DNA of 19,440 bases, from contig CAZPBN010000030.1 in assembly GCA_964584935.1 (NCBI GenBank), positions 1 to 19,440 on the forward strand, in the 5' to 3' direction. The position numbers and the translations under genes are program-made. Shown here piece by piece: positions 7,398 through 15,269 of the stretch; position 1 is the stretch's first letter, and the number at the start of each line of letters is the position of its first letter. The notes under the pieces were generated by a model that was not told the origin of the DNA, searched no databases, and saw only the letters and a program-made list of their open reading frames with translations. Origin of the DNA: CAZPBN01 sp964584935 (GTDB taxonomy: Bacteria; Acidobacteriota; Aminicenantia; Aminicenantales; Aminicenantaceae).

Positions 7398-8314
7398 GCG
7401 CTGTGATTGAAACAAAAAACCTCTCAAAATGGTATGGAAATGTACTCGGTTTGAGTGATGTGACCCTGAAGCTGGAACAGGGAATTGTGGGGATTTTAGG
7501 ACCAAACGGAGCCGGAAAATCAACATTTTTAAAACTCATAACCGGCCAGATCAAACCTAAAATAGGCCAGGTATTCATAGAGAGACAGGAAGTATGGAAT
7601 AATTACAGTCTTTTTTCTAAAATCGGATTTTGCCCTGAACAGGATTCTTTTTACGAAGAAATGACTGGAAGTCAATTTATATCTCATCTGTTGAAACTTC
7701 ATCATTTTTCCAAAGATGATGTTGAGAAGAGGATGAAAGAAGCGCTTGAAATTGTAGAGCTTGCCAGCGATGAAAACAAGTCCATAAGAGCCTACAGCCG
7801 GGGAATGAGGCAAAGATTAAAATTTGCCCAGGCTATTGCTCACTCTCCTGAAATTATTATATTAGATGAGCCTTTAAATGGTTTGGATCCTTTAGGAAGA
7901 AGAAAATTAATCCGTTTAATAAAAGAATATAAAAAACAGGGAAAAACAATCATTGTGTCCAGCCATGTTCTTCCGGAGATTGAAGCGATGACCAATGATA
8001 TCATCCTGATACATCAAGGAAAGGTTTTCGCTCAGGGTGATATTCACTATATTAGAGATTTGATCGAAACGCATCCTCATATTATCTCCATTACATGCAG
8101 TGAACCGCGAAAACTGGCAGCAAGGCTTTGTGAAGAGGAATACATATTGAAGATAAGCATTGAAGGGAATTCCATTCTTCTGGATACAAATAACAGGGAT
8201 AAACTGTTCAGTCTTATTCCCTTTCTGGTGGTGGAGAATAACATTCAAGTCAAAGAAATCACCTCCCAGGATGATAATCTGCAGGCTGTCTTTGATTATC
8301 TAGTTGGAAAATAA
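7394..8314 (+). CDS. ABC-2-type exporter ATP-binding protein (pair 2)
   Basis: This 306-residue ABC ATPase has Walker A GPNGAGKST (36-44), the signature YSRGMRQRLKFAQ, Walker B IIILDEPLNGLDP and an H-loop SSHVLPEIE, with a C-terminal accessory domain as in the first ATPase. It is clearly related to that protein (same length, same GMRQRLK-AQ signature) but has diverged, which suggests an old duplication of an ATPase-permease pair. The start ATG overlaps the preceding stop, so the gene is translationally coupled. Confidence 0.9.
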   Translation: MSAVIETKNLSKWYGNVLGLSDVTLKLEQGIVGILGPNGAGKSTFLKLITGQIKPKIGQVFIERQEVWNNYSLFSKIGFCPEQDSFYEEMTGSQFISHLLKLHHFSKDDVEKRMKEALEIVELASDENKSIRAYSRGMRQRLKFAQAIAHSPEIIILDEPLNGLDPLGRRKLIRLIKEYKKQGKTIIVSSHVLPEIEAMTNDIILIHQGKVFAQGDIHYIRDLIETHPHIISITCSEPRKLAARLCEEEYILKISIEGNSILLDTNNRDKLFSLIPFLVVENNIQVKEITSQDDNLQAVFDYLVGK

Positions 8315-8315
8315 A

Positions 8316-9128
8316 ATGAATGAATCCAATAATAAAGAAATTGGTACTTATTTGAAATCAATTTGGCTTGTTTTTTCTTTTTATAAATATCAGGGAAGAA
8401 AAATACGCCGAACAAAATTATTTTTCATTGTGGGAATTCTTCCTGTTATTATGGCGATCATCATTAAGTTTACAAACATTATTTCCCATAATATAAATGT
8501 GAGGGGACTTCTCATATTTTCCAATATGATTATGGTTTTCTATCTTCAATTCTTTATTCTGATCCTCGCCCTCTTTTATGGAACATCGATATGCTCGGAA
8601 GAAGTGGAGGGAAAAACTCTGACCTATCTGACAACCAGGCCTATATCAAAATCATCGGTTATATTGGGGAAATATATGGCTTATACGTTCATCATCATGG
8701 TGATCGTTGTTACAGGTGTTGTTTTTTCCTTTGTTATTTTGAATGCAGAGAATCTTCTCGATTGGTCAATCTACAAAATTCTTTTCCGGGATTTAGGTGT
8801 TCTTACCCTGGGATTGATATGTTACACGGCTTTGTTTGCTTTCCTGGGGACATTTTTAAAAAAGTCTGTTCTTTTTGGTGTTATTTATTGTTTCGGCTGG
8901 GAAAGCGTTATCCAATATTTTCCCGGTTCAACTCAAAAATTCACTATTGTACACTATCTCAAATCTCTGCTTCCTGAACATGCGCCCGAACATTTTTCTT
9001 TTCTTATTTTTAGACTTGATAGGAGTTCGGTGGCAACTTCTATAACCATGCTTTTTGTGATGACGGCTGTTTTTCTTCTTCTGGCAAGCCTGTTTTTTGT
9101 GAATAAAGAGTATATTTTGGAAGATTGA
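8316..9128 (+). CDS. ABC-2-type transporter permease (pair 2)
   Basis: This protein of about 270 residues has six hydrophobic segments. The motif CSEEVEGKTLTYLTTRPISKSSVILGKYMAY (split by the membrane boundary) corresponds to the SDDLKYNAMQLYFSRPL region of the first permease, a family hallmark of ABC-2 subunits. The ATG at 8316 lies two bases after the previous stop and is preferred over an in-frame TTG at 8304 inside the ATPase gene. This is the last gene of the operon; the oppositely oriented lipoprotein gene ends 14 bp further on. No clear hairpin-plus-T-run terminator is visible between them. Confidence 0.83.
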   Translation: MNESNNKEIGTYLKSIWLVFSFYKYQGRKIRRTKLFFIVGILPVIMAIIIKFTNIISHNINVRGLLIFSNMIMVFYLQFFILILALFYGTSICSEEVEGKTLTYLTTRPISKSSVILGKYMAYTFIIMVIVVTGVVFSFVILNAENLLDWSIYKILFRDLGVLTLGLICYTALFAFLGTFLKKSVLFGVIYCFGWESVIQYFPGSTQKFTIVHYLKSLLPEHAPEHFSFLIFRLDRSSVATSITMLFVMTAVFLLLASLFFVNKEYILED

Positions 9129-9142
9129 GTTCTATTATTCTA

Positions 9143-10162
9143 TTATTTATCTTTTTTGATTTCCGTTTCGGTTTCAGTTTCACTTTCTGTTTCAGGCTCG
9201 GCCTTCAACTTCTGCAGCAGCTCTTCAGGAATGTTTGCGGATACTGTCACGTGGTCAGTTGCTGAAGTGATTTCAATTTTGTCCAGAATTTCTCCGATTT
9301 CCGGTTTTTCGCCTGCAGCCATAGCGCCCAAAGATTTTATGCCGGTTAAGAATTCAGCAACCTTTTTGTTATTTGTTTCATCAAGACTATTGACTTTGAT
9401 TTCAGCAGAAAGGTTTGCGTTTTTGTAATCAAAAAACATGGTAAGAGATGAAACACCCTTCAGAGCTTGAAACATGGGATTATCTTTCACCACGTTCTCT
9501 TTGGCACTTTCAGAAAGGGTGAAAGCTCCCCAGACCATTGCCTTTTTGTTTGCATCGGCAATCAATGAATAAAGGATTTCATTTTTAAAAACATTGTCTG
9601 CTTCCTTTTGATAAACATCGATAACAGATTTTATGCCTTCAGAATTCCCTACTGCTATGTTGGATTCATCCAAAAAAGCCATCGTAAAATCTTCATCCTC
9701 ATCCTCAGGTGTATACAAGGTAAAACCTTTATACTGTTCTTCGATGAGTTCTTTTTTTTCCTCAGTTTCTTTTTGTTTTTCTTTAATCAAGGCTAGCAGA
9801 GATTCTTTATCATATTTCAGATTCAACACTGCCCCTACTTTTTCTTTTGTTTCATCAGTTCCTTCTTTAATTCCCACTGCGAGGAAATAGATATCTTTTT
9901 GAGGATCAAGCCCGGTTTTGGTGATGAATTCCTGGTATTCTTTGTAGTTTTCGTCTTTTTCTATAAAGTCGCTTACCATTTTGGTGGTCATTGCTCTGTG
10001 AGCGTCAATAACGATGACACCTGTTAGATTTGCAGGAAGCAGTGTCAGCATATCTTCCGCTGAAGCAGAGCCTGCTGCTGGAGCTTTCGCTTTCTTTCCA
10101 CACGAAATGAAAGAAAACAAAACGAAGATAATAGAAATTCCAATAATTGTGACTTTTTTCAT
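9143..10162 (-). CDS. lipoprotein of unknown function with Glu/Thr repeat tail
   Basis: This 339-residue protein has a type II signal peptide ending in FISC (Cys21), followed by GKKAKAP, so it is probably an outer-membrane lipoprotein. The body alternates LPANLTGVIVIDA-type beta strands and Lys/Glu-rich helices and contains repeated themes (NLTGVIVID, DPQKDIYFLAVG, SLTMFFDYKN), faintly like DUF3352-type proteins; that comparison is weak. The C-terminus is a low-complexity tail ETESETETETE followed by IKKDK. A strong AGGAGG Shine-Dalgarno sits at 10167-10172 just before the start, suggesting good expression. It is a single-gene unit, convergent with the ABC operon and divergent from the nitroreductase gene. 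I do not recognise a function. Confidence 0.85.
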   Translation of the reverse strand: MKKVTIIGISIIFVLFSFISCGKKAKAPAAGSASAEDMLTLLPANLTGVIVIDAHRAMTTKMVSDFIEKDENYKEYQEFITKTGLDPQKDIYFLAVGIKEGTDETKEKVGAVLNLKYDKESLLALIKEKQKETEEKKELIEEQYKGFTLYTPEDEDEDFTMAFLDESNIAVGNSEGIKSVIDVYQKEADNVFKNEILYSLIADANKKAMVWGAFTLSESAKENVVKDNPMFQALKGVSSLTMFFDYKNANLSAEIKVNSLDETNNKKVAEFLTGIKSLGAMAAGEKPEIGEILDKIEITSATDHVTVSANIPEELLQKLKAEPETESETETETEIKKDK

Positions 10163-10249
10163 TTCTCCTCCTGAAAAAATTATTATCTATTTTTGACATA
10201 TTGTGAAGATTTTTGCAAGAATTATTTCAATCAATATTATAAGTACTGT

Positions 10250-10279
10250 TTGTCATCAGATACCAGCATGTTGTAGTAT
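10250..10279 (+). promoter_or_regulatory. candidate promoter for the nitroreductase gene
   Basis: TTGTCA (10250-10255) and TAGTAT (10274-10279) are separated by 18 bp, and AAGGA occurs at 10306-10310 ahead of the ATG at 10326. The same intergenic region (10163-10325) must hold the divergent lipoprotein promoter. On the minus strand several AT-rich -10-like words occur there, including a TATAAT, but none has a convincing -35. Confidence 0.35.
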
Positions 10280-10325
10280 AGGGAAAAATATGTTTTGCTA
10301 ACAAAAAGGAAAGAGAATATCCAAA

Positions 10326-10883
10326 ATGAATGAAACCGCCTTACAAAAATTAATTAAAAATCGAAGAAGTATAAGAAAATATATGGAAAAGCCGGTCGAC
10401 AGGAACAAAATTTTAACATGTGTGGAAGCAGCCCGGTTGGCGCCTTCAGCTGAAAATGTTCAACCATGGAGGTTTGTGGTCATTGATGATCCTGAATTGA
10501 AGAGTCGATTCACAAAAGAAGTTTTCTCAGGCATATATTATCCTTCAAAATTTGCGGAAAAGGCCCCTGTATTGATTCTGGTTCTGGCAAGACTGGATAT
10601 TTTGGCAAATAGAATCGGACGCCAGATACAAAATATTAATTATTACTTAATAGACATAGGAATTGGGGGAGAGCATCTTGTTCTTCAAGCCGAAGAAATG
10701 GGTTTGGGAACGTGCTGGATTGGATGGTTTAATCCCAGAAAAGCAAGAAAATTTTTTAAGATTCCGCGGAAATATAAAGTCGTTTCTCTTTTAGCCATGG
10801 GATATTATGAAAAAAAACCTGAAAAAACTAAGAAAAGAAAAGCGTTGGAAGAAATTGTCTGGTTTAATCAAATAGGGAAATGA
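10326..10883 (+). CDS. nitroreductase-family FMN protein
   Basis: This 185-residue protein has the nitroreductase fold markers: the FMN-phosphate segment RRSIRKYMEKPV (13-24), APSAENVQPWRFVVI (39-53) and EEMGLGTCWIGWF (123-135), which contributes to the flavin pocket near the dimer interface. The length fits the short subgroup of the family. It should be a homodimeric NAD(P)H-dependent oxidoreductase, but electron acceptors in this family are too varied to name. It is followed after 16 bp by the MFS gene and probably cotranscribed with it. The C-terminus is strongly basic (KKPEKTKKRK). Confidence 0.87.
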   Translation: MNETALQKLIKNRRSIRKYMEKPVDRNKILTCVEAARLAPSAENVQPWRFVVIDDPELKSRFTKEVFSGIYYPSKFAEKAPVLILVLARLDILANRIGRQIQNINYYLIDIGIGGEHLVLQAEEMGLGTCWIGWFNPRKARKFFKIPRKYKVVSLLAMGYYEKKPEKTKKRKALEEIVWFNQIGK

Positions 10884-10899
10884 TAAGGTATTCATAGAG

Positions 10900-12063
10900 A
10901 TGGAAAGCCAGGAACAAAATTCTAAAAAGATAATCCGTACTTTTGCTGCGGCTTCTTTTCTGAATGACATGGGTTCTGATATCATCTATGCGGTTTGGCC
11001 TCTCTTTGTGACTTCTGTTCTCAAAGCCAATATGGCAGCTCTGGGATTTCTGGACGGTTTCGGAGAAGCCCTTGTATCGATATCCAAAGCTGCTTCAGGG
11101 TATATATCGGATAAAATCAAGAGGAGAAAAATTTTCATATGGACTGGTTATTTGTGTGGTGCTCTTTCAAGGTTGGGATATGCCTTTTCGTCAGTATGGA
11201 CTCATTTGATTCCGTTCAGGATACTGGATAGAGCAGGGAAAATACGAGGCGCTCCAAGAGATGCCTTGGTGGGAGATGTTTCGACCCAGAAAGATCGAGG
11301 AAAAAATTTCGGTTTGTTAAGAGCTATGGATCATTTGGGGGCTGTCTGTGGAATCATTATCTGTATTATATTCTTTAAGATATTGGGATACAGGCTTTTG
11401 TTTGCTTTCGCAGCGATTCCGTCGCTGTTGAGTGCTTTTCTCATCTATTTTGTTATCAAAGAGAGAAAGTCTGGAAAGATTAAGATTTATAAAGGGGTTT
11501 CTTTAAAAGATCTGGATAAAAATTTTAGACTTTTTCTTCTTATCAGTTCGATTTTCTCTTTGGGTGCATTCAGTTATTCATTTCTTCTTATCTATGCGAA
11601 AAAGTTCGGATTTGAAGTTACTTTCGTTCCTGTCCTTTATTTAATTTTTACTGCTTCTGCATCCCTGTTTTCCTATCCTTTGGGAAGACTCTCGGATAAA
11701 ATTGGCAGAAAACCCGTTATCGTCCTTTCGTTTTTATTATGGGGACTAGTTTGCATTAGTATTATTTTTGGAAGAAGTCATTTCGTGATTATTTGCAGTT
11801 TCCTCGTTTACGGGGCCCATAAAGGGGCACTTGAACCTGTCCAAAAGACATTTGTGTGTGAACTTTCTCCTCAGCGATTCAGAGCAAGTGGTCTTGGAGC
11901 CTTCCAGATGATCATTGGATTGTGTGCTTTTCCTGCATCATTCATAGCCGGGGTATTGTGGGAAACCCTGGGCATGTTTGCCCCTTTTTATTTTTCTTTC
12001 ATATTGGTTGCCATCTGCAGCGTTATGCTTCTTTTTGTAAAAAGAAAAAAACTGGATTCTTGA
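10900..12063 (+). CDS. MFS transporter
   Basis: This 387-residue protein has about 12 hydrophobic segments and two copies of MFS motif A, after TM2 (GYISDKIKRRK) and after TM8 (GRLSDKIGRKP), so it has complete N and C halves. A further conserved block reads FRILDRAGKIRGAPRDAL; relatives usually have DR.GKG.R..PRDAL, so one Gly codon appears to be missing. An AAGG at 10885-10888 precedes the ATG. It ends in the charged stretch KRKKLDS. The substrate is unknown; its position behind a nitroreductase gives only a weak hint of drug or redox-compound export. Confidence 0.86.
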   Translation: MESQEQNSKKIIRTFAAASFLNDMGSDIIYAVWPLFVTSVLKANMAALGFLDGFGEALVSISKAASGYISDKIKRRKIFIWTGYLCGALSRLGYAFSSVWTHLIPFRILDRAGKIRGAPRDALVGDVSTQKDRGKNFGLLRAMDHLGAVCGIIICIIFFKILGYRLLFAFAAIPSLLSAFLIYFVIKERKSGKIKIYKGVSLKDLDKNFRLFLLISSIFSLGAFSYSFLLIYAKKFGFEVTFVPVLYLIFTASASLFSYPLGRLSDKIGRKPVIVLSFLLWGLVCISIIFGRSHFVIICSFLVYGAHKGALEPVQKTFVCELSPQRFRASGLGAFQMIIGLCAFPASFIAGVLWETLGMFAPFYFSFILVAICSVMLLFVKRKKLDS

Positions 12064-12150
12064 TTCATTTGGATTTATTGTTTTTATTTTGTTTCCATCT
12101 CATATATTCTTTAAGGATATGAAATTTATTTTTAAAAGGAGAAAAAAAGC

Positions 12151-14012
12151 ATGAAGCGATTAACCTTTATTCTATTTCTTTTAATTTTTACTTTTTCTTC
12201 TGCAATGGTTTATGGAAAAAAAGGAAATGATTCCGATGAGAATCTTATGACTTCCCGTACTTTTTCCGGATTAAAATTTAGAAGTATCGGACCGGCATTC
12301 ACTTCCGGAAGAATTTCTTCCTTTGCAGTGAATCCGGATAATCCGAGCGAGTATTATGTTGGAGTTGCTTCCGGTCATATATGGAAGACAGTGAATAACG
12401 GAACAACCTGGAAACCCGTGTTTGAACATTACGGATCCTATGCGATAGGATGTGTGGTTATGGATCCCAATAACCACAACATTGTATGGGCAGGAACTGG
12501 AGAGAACAACAGCCAAAGAGCGCTTGGCTATGGAGATGGAGTGTATAAGACCGAAGATGGCGGAAAATCCTGGAAGAATATGGGACTTAAAGAATCAAGA
12601 CAGATTGGAAAGATCATCATAGATCCGCGAGATTCGGATGTGGTCTATGTCGCAGCTGAGGGTTCTGTATGGGGTCCGGGTGGAGAAAGAGGGCTCTCTA
12701 TAAAACCACCGACGGAGGAACAAACTGGACAGCGATTTTGACAATCAGCAAGCACACCGGAGTCTCTGATATGGTTATGGATCCAAGGGATCCCGATGTC
12801 ATCTATGCTGCCTCTCATCAACGCCGAAGGCATGTTTTCACTAAAATCGACGGAGGACCGGAAACCGATATATATAAGACCGAAGATGGAGGGAAAAGCT
12901 GGAACAAACTCAAATCAGGACTTCCTTCCGGAGATATGGGAGCCATTGGTTTGGCTATTTCACCCGTCAATCCGGACATTGTCTATGCCATTATTGAACT
13001 TCCCGAGGGAAAAGGAGGCTTTTATCGCACAGAAGACAGAGGGGCTTCCTGGGAAAAATTGAGTAGCCATGTGAGCAACAGCCCTCAGTATTACAATGAA
13101 ATTTTTGCGGATCCGGTGAATCCGGATAAAGTCTACTCTGTTGAAACCATAACCCAGGTGACCGAAGACGGGGGGAAAACCTGGCACAGACTTGGAAATA
13201 AATACAGACATGTGGATGATCATGCTCTGTGGATTGCTCCTGATGACACTACTCATATATTAATCGGGGGAGATGGAGGAATTTATGAGAGCTTTGACAA
13301 CGGAACCAATTGGCTTTTCAAATGCAATCTTCCCGTAACCCAGTTTTACAGAGTCGAAGTGGACAATTCCAAGCCGTTTTATTATGTGTATGGAGGGACT
13401 CAGGATAACAAAAGTATGGGCGGTCCTTCAAGGACTTTGAGTTCTTACGGCATTGTCAATAGCGACTGGTTTATAACCAACGGAGGAGATGGGTTCTGGT
13501 CTGCCATAGATCCTGAAAATCCCGATATTGTGTATGCGGAATCTCAGTACGGATGGCTTGTCCGTTATGACAGAAAAAGCGGAGAAAACATCAGTATAAA
13601 GCCCCAGCCTCTCTCTGGAGAAGCCTACCGCTGGAACTGGAACTCGCCTTTGATCATCAGCCCGCACTCCCACAAACGCCTGTATTTCGGAGCGAATAAA
13701 TTATTCCGAAGCGATGATTACGGAAATAGCTGGAAAGTCTTAGGAGGTGACCTGACCCGTCAGATTGACCGCAATGAACTGAAAGTCATGGGAAAAATTT
13801 GGCCTCCGGAAGCGGTTGCCAAGAATGCTTCCACATCTTTATATGGGACCATTGTTTCTCTGGATGAATCCCCGGTTCAGGAGGATCTCATCTACGTGGG
13901 AACAGATGATGGCTTGATTCAGGTCACCGAAGACGCCGGAAAAAATTGGAACCAAATTGGTCAATTTCCAGGAGTTCCTGAATTGACATATGTGATAAAT
14001 TCTAAATTCTAA
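12151..14012 (+). pseudogene. frameshifted and truncated Asp-box (BNR/sortilin-like) beta-propeller protein
   Basis: A signal peptide (MKRLTFILFLLIFTFSSAMVYG) and FRSIGPAFTSGRISSFAV begin a secreted beta-propeller of the VPS10/BNR type found in predicted proteases or glycosidases. Asp-boxes recur in both halves: NNGTTW, TEDGGKSW (twice), TTDGGTNW, TEDRGASW, TEDGGKTW, DNGTNW, DDYGNSW, TEDAGKNW. Frame 1 runs to a stop at 12741, but after GGERGL (12682-12696) the family sequence YKTTDGG continues in the +2 frame. Removing two bases of CTCTCT (12694-12699) restores one ORF of about 619 residues. At the other end the protein breaks off at PELTYV and closes in an AAATTCT repeat, where family members of about 1000 residues continue. 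A good AAAGGAG (12135-12141) shows the start was functional. An assembly error could explain the frameshift but not the missing 3' part. Confidence 0.82.
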
Positions 14013-14017
14013 ATTCT
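13997..14017 (+). repeat. three perfect AAATTCT heptamers at the gene break
   Basis: AAATTCT is repeated three times without change at 13997-14003, 14004-14010 and 14011-14017. The array supplies the last codons and the stop of the truncated Asp-box gene, and its final T is the first base of the inverted repeat bounding the mobile element. Confidence 0.85.
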
Positions 14018-14101
14018 AGCTTGGCTGATTTATGTTGTTGAAAAAGAAAGAGATACTATTTACTCTTCCCTGGAAGATTTTTGTTAGAATGAAATTATAA
14101 G

Positions 14102-14126
14102 CCTTAAAATTAAATTTAAGGTTTTT
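14102..14126 (+). terminator. hairpin plus T-run inside the element's left end
   Basis: CCTTAAA (14102-14108) and TTTAAGG (14115-14121) form a 7-bp stem with a 6-nt loop, followed by TTTTT (14122-14126). On the plus strand it looks like a weak intrinsic terminator for the broken gene. Because it lies just inside the element and beyond the stop of the transposase gene, it could instead be a subterminal hairpin recognised by the transposase. The stem is AT-rich and of low stability. Confidence 0.4.
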
Positions 14127-14130
14127 AACA

Positions 14131-14838
14131 TTATTTCAAAATAAAACTTCCTTCACCATCGTTATAAATCTTACGATGAAATTTCTTTTCTATTATTTTT
14201 TGGTATTTCTTAATAAATTCTTTACTGCCAACGGCAAGAGCTTTCGTCCATTTTTCTTCCCATTGTTGTGGCTTGAAGTATAGCTTCTCTTTAATCCAAT
14301 TTTCATACTGTTTTTGTAAATCAGAAAAATCATGATTTCCTAATATTTGCATTAACCTTGTCTTGTCAATCAATTTATAGCGCTTTTTTTGGTTGCCCAT
14401 AATTTCATTATAACCACTCATTGGCCAATCCTTTGGATGTTTTACGACTCCAGCTCTAACCATGTTCAGATCAATATAGAGGAGACATTCCATAAAATGT
14501 TTATCAGTTCCCACTGCTGTTGCATGATAGCTGTCTTCCCAGAATGCTCCAGATCTTCTTTTTCTTTTGTTGTAGTCGATAGCTGTACGGCTGGCAACAA
14601 GCAACATAGAACGTGGAATAACATCTTTCCGACCATCATCATAAACAAGAAGATGAATATGATTTTTTGTTACTATATAGTTCAAAATAATCATTCCGTA
14701 CTTTTTCTTGGCTTTGAATAACCATGAGATCCAATTTTTCCTATCTTGAATAAATTTTAAATGAAAGTCTCTGTTATGACATCGGTGAGTGAGATGCCAA
14801 ATAAAACCAGGAAAGTGATATATTTTTGCTCTTGTCAT
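14131..14838 (-). CDS. REP-associated tyrosine transposase (Y1, HUH superfamily)
   Basis: Taken from the ATG at 14838, this is a 235-residue single-strand DNA transposase of the IS200-like/RAYT family. It begins with the usual HFPGFIWHLTHRCHNR. The HUH motif is H60-I61-H62 (KNHIHLLV), and Tyr89 in ASRTAIDYNKR is the likely nucleophile, followed by RRSGAFWEDSYHA and the family signature YIDLNMVRAGVVKHPKDWPMSGY (121-143). The C-terminal extension of about 90 basic residues is typical of RAYTs. An upstream in-frame ATG at 14889 would add 17 residues that do not look like the family and was not chosen. The catalytic residues are intact, so the enzyme could be active. It may act on its own element or on dispersed REP-like repeats elsewhere. 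Confidence 0.85.
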   Translation of the reverse strand: MTRAKIYHFPGFIWHLTHRCHNRDFHLKFIQDRKNWISWLFKAKKKYGMIILNYIVTKNHIHLLVYDDGRKDVIPRSMLLVASRTAIDYNKRKRRSGAFWEDSYHATAVGTDKHFMECLLYIDLNMVRAGVVKHPKDWPMSGYNEIMGNQKKRYKLIDKTRLMQILGNHDFSDLQKQYENWIKEKLYFKPQQWEEKWTKALAVGSKEFIKKYQKIIEKKFHRKIYNDGEGSFILK

Positions 14839-14889
14839 TATCGTGGTATTAGTATTGAAAAGACGAAATATTATTAGACGATTTCTCAA

Positions 14890-15269
14890 TTTAAAATTCT
14901 ATCATATGAAATATTTATAGAAAATGAGCACATATATTTAGATAATAAGTAAGAATGATTTATTCCTTCCTGCTCGAGAGAAGGGGAGAAGGGATTTTCT
15001 TAGATTCTAAAAAAGTATTAAAAAATCAATTTTAAGGAAAATCTCAGTCAGAGCGAAAAATTAATAATATAATATTATCAATAAGTTAAGTCAGCCAAGC
15101 TACATTAGTCCTGCATTAGTCTTAGTGAAACTTGAAACGTGGTGCGCTCCAAATCATGAAAATACTAGCACACCATGTGGTTCAAATTTTGGGGTGCAGT
15201 TCATATTTTAGTCTATTAGTTCTAGTTGTTTTGTTTGAAATTCTTTTTATAGAAGCTATACTAAAAGAT
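14890..15269. other. non-coding stretch between the transposase and DUF4846 genes
   Basis: This interval holds the transposase upstream region, a spaced inverted repeat GATTTTC/GAAAATC (14993-14999 and 15037-15043), the right 12-bp inverted end (15091-15102), a direct repeat of CATTAGTC with an 11-bp period (15103-15121) and an imperfect stem GGTGCGCT/AGCACACC (15141-15148 and 15167-15174). An open frame runs from 15132 into the next gene but lacks family-like sequence before 15270. No RNA gene is recognised. Confidence 0.5.

Larger units (their letters stand above)
14017..15102. mobile_element. element with 12-bp inverted ends carrying a Y1 transposase
   Basis: TAGCTTGGCTGA at 14017-14028 and its exact reverse complement at 15091-15102 enclose 1086 bp whose only gene is a REP-associated-type HUH transposase. 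The left side adjoins the broken Asp-box gene. The right side is followed by CATTAGTC twice (15103-15110, 15114-15121). No target-site duplication is evident. Y1 enzymes normally recognise subterminal hairpins rather than terminal inverted repeats, so these ends may be copies of a dispersed REP-like palindrome half or a fortuitous boundary. The element limits are therefore inferred, not proven. Confidence 0.5.

Noticed and set aside
7916..8248. 110-residue minus-strand reading frame
   Set aside because: It lies wholly within a clear ABC ATPase gene, shows no family features and has no start signal; it is an antisense shadow.
12669..14012. Independent second gene starting at the ATG of 12669
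   Set aside because: Its first nine residues are out of frame with the family; homology begins only at LYKTTDGG, where the frame-1 half leaves off, so both are one broken gene.
14839..14889. 17-residue N-terminal extension of the transposase
   Set aside because: RAYT proteins begin near the MTR..HFPG segment, so the ATG at 14838 fits the family better.
15132..15269. 46-residue N-terminal extension of the DUF4846 protein
   Set aside because: A normal signal peptide begins at the internal ATG (15270), and the extension is unrelated intergenic-like sequence.
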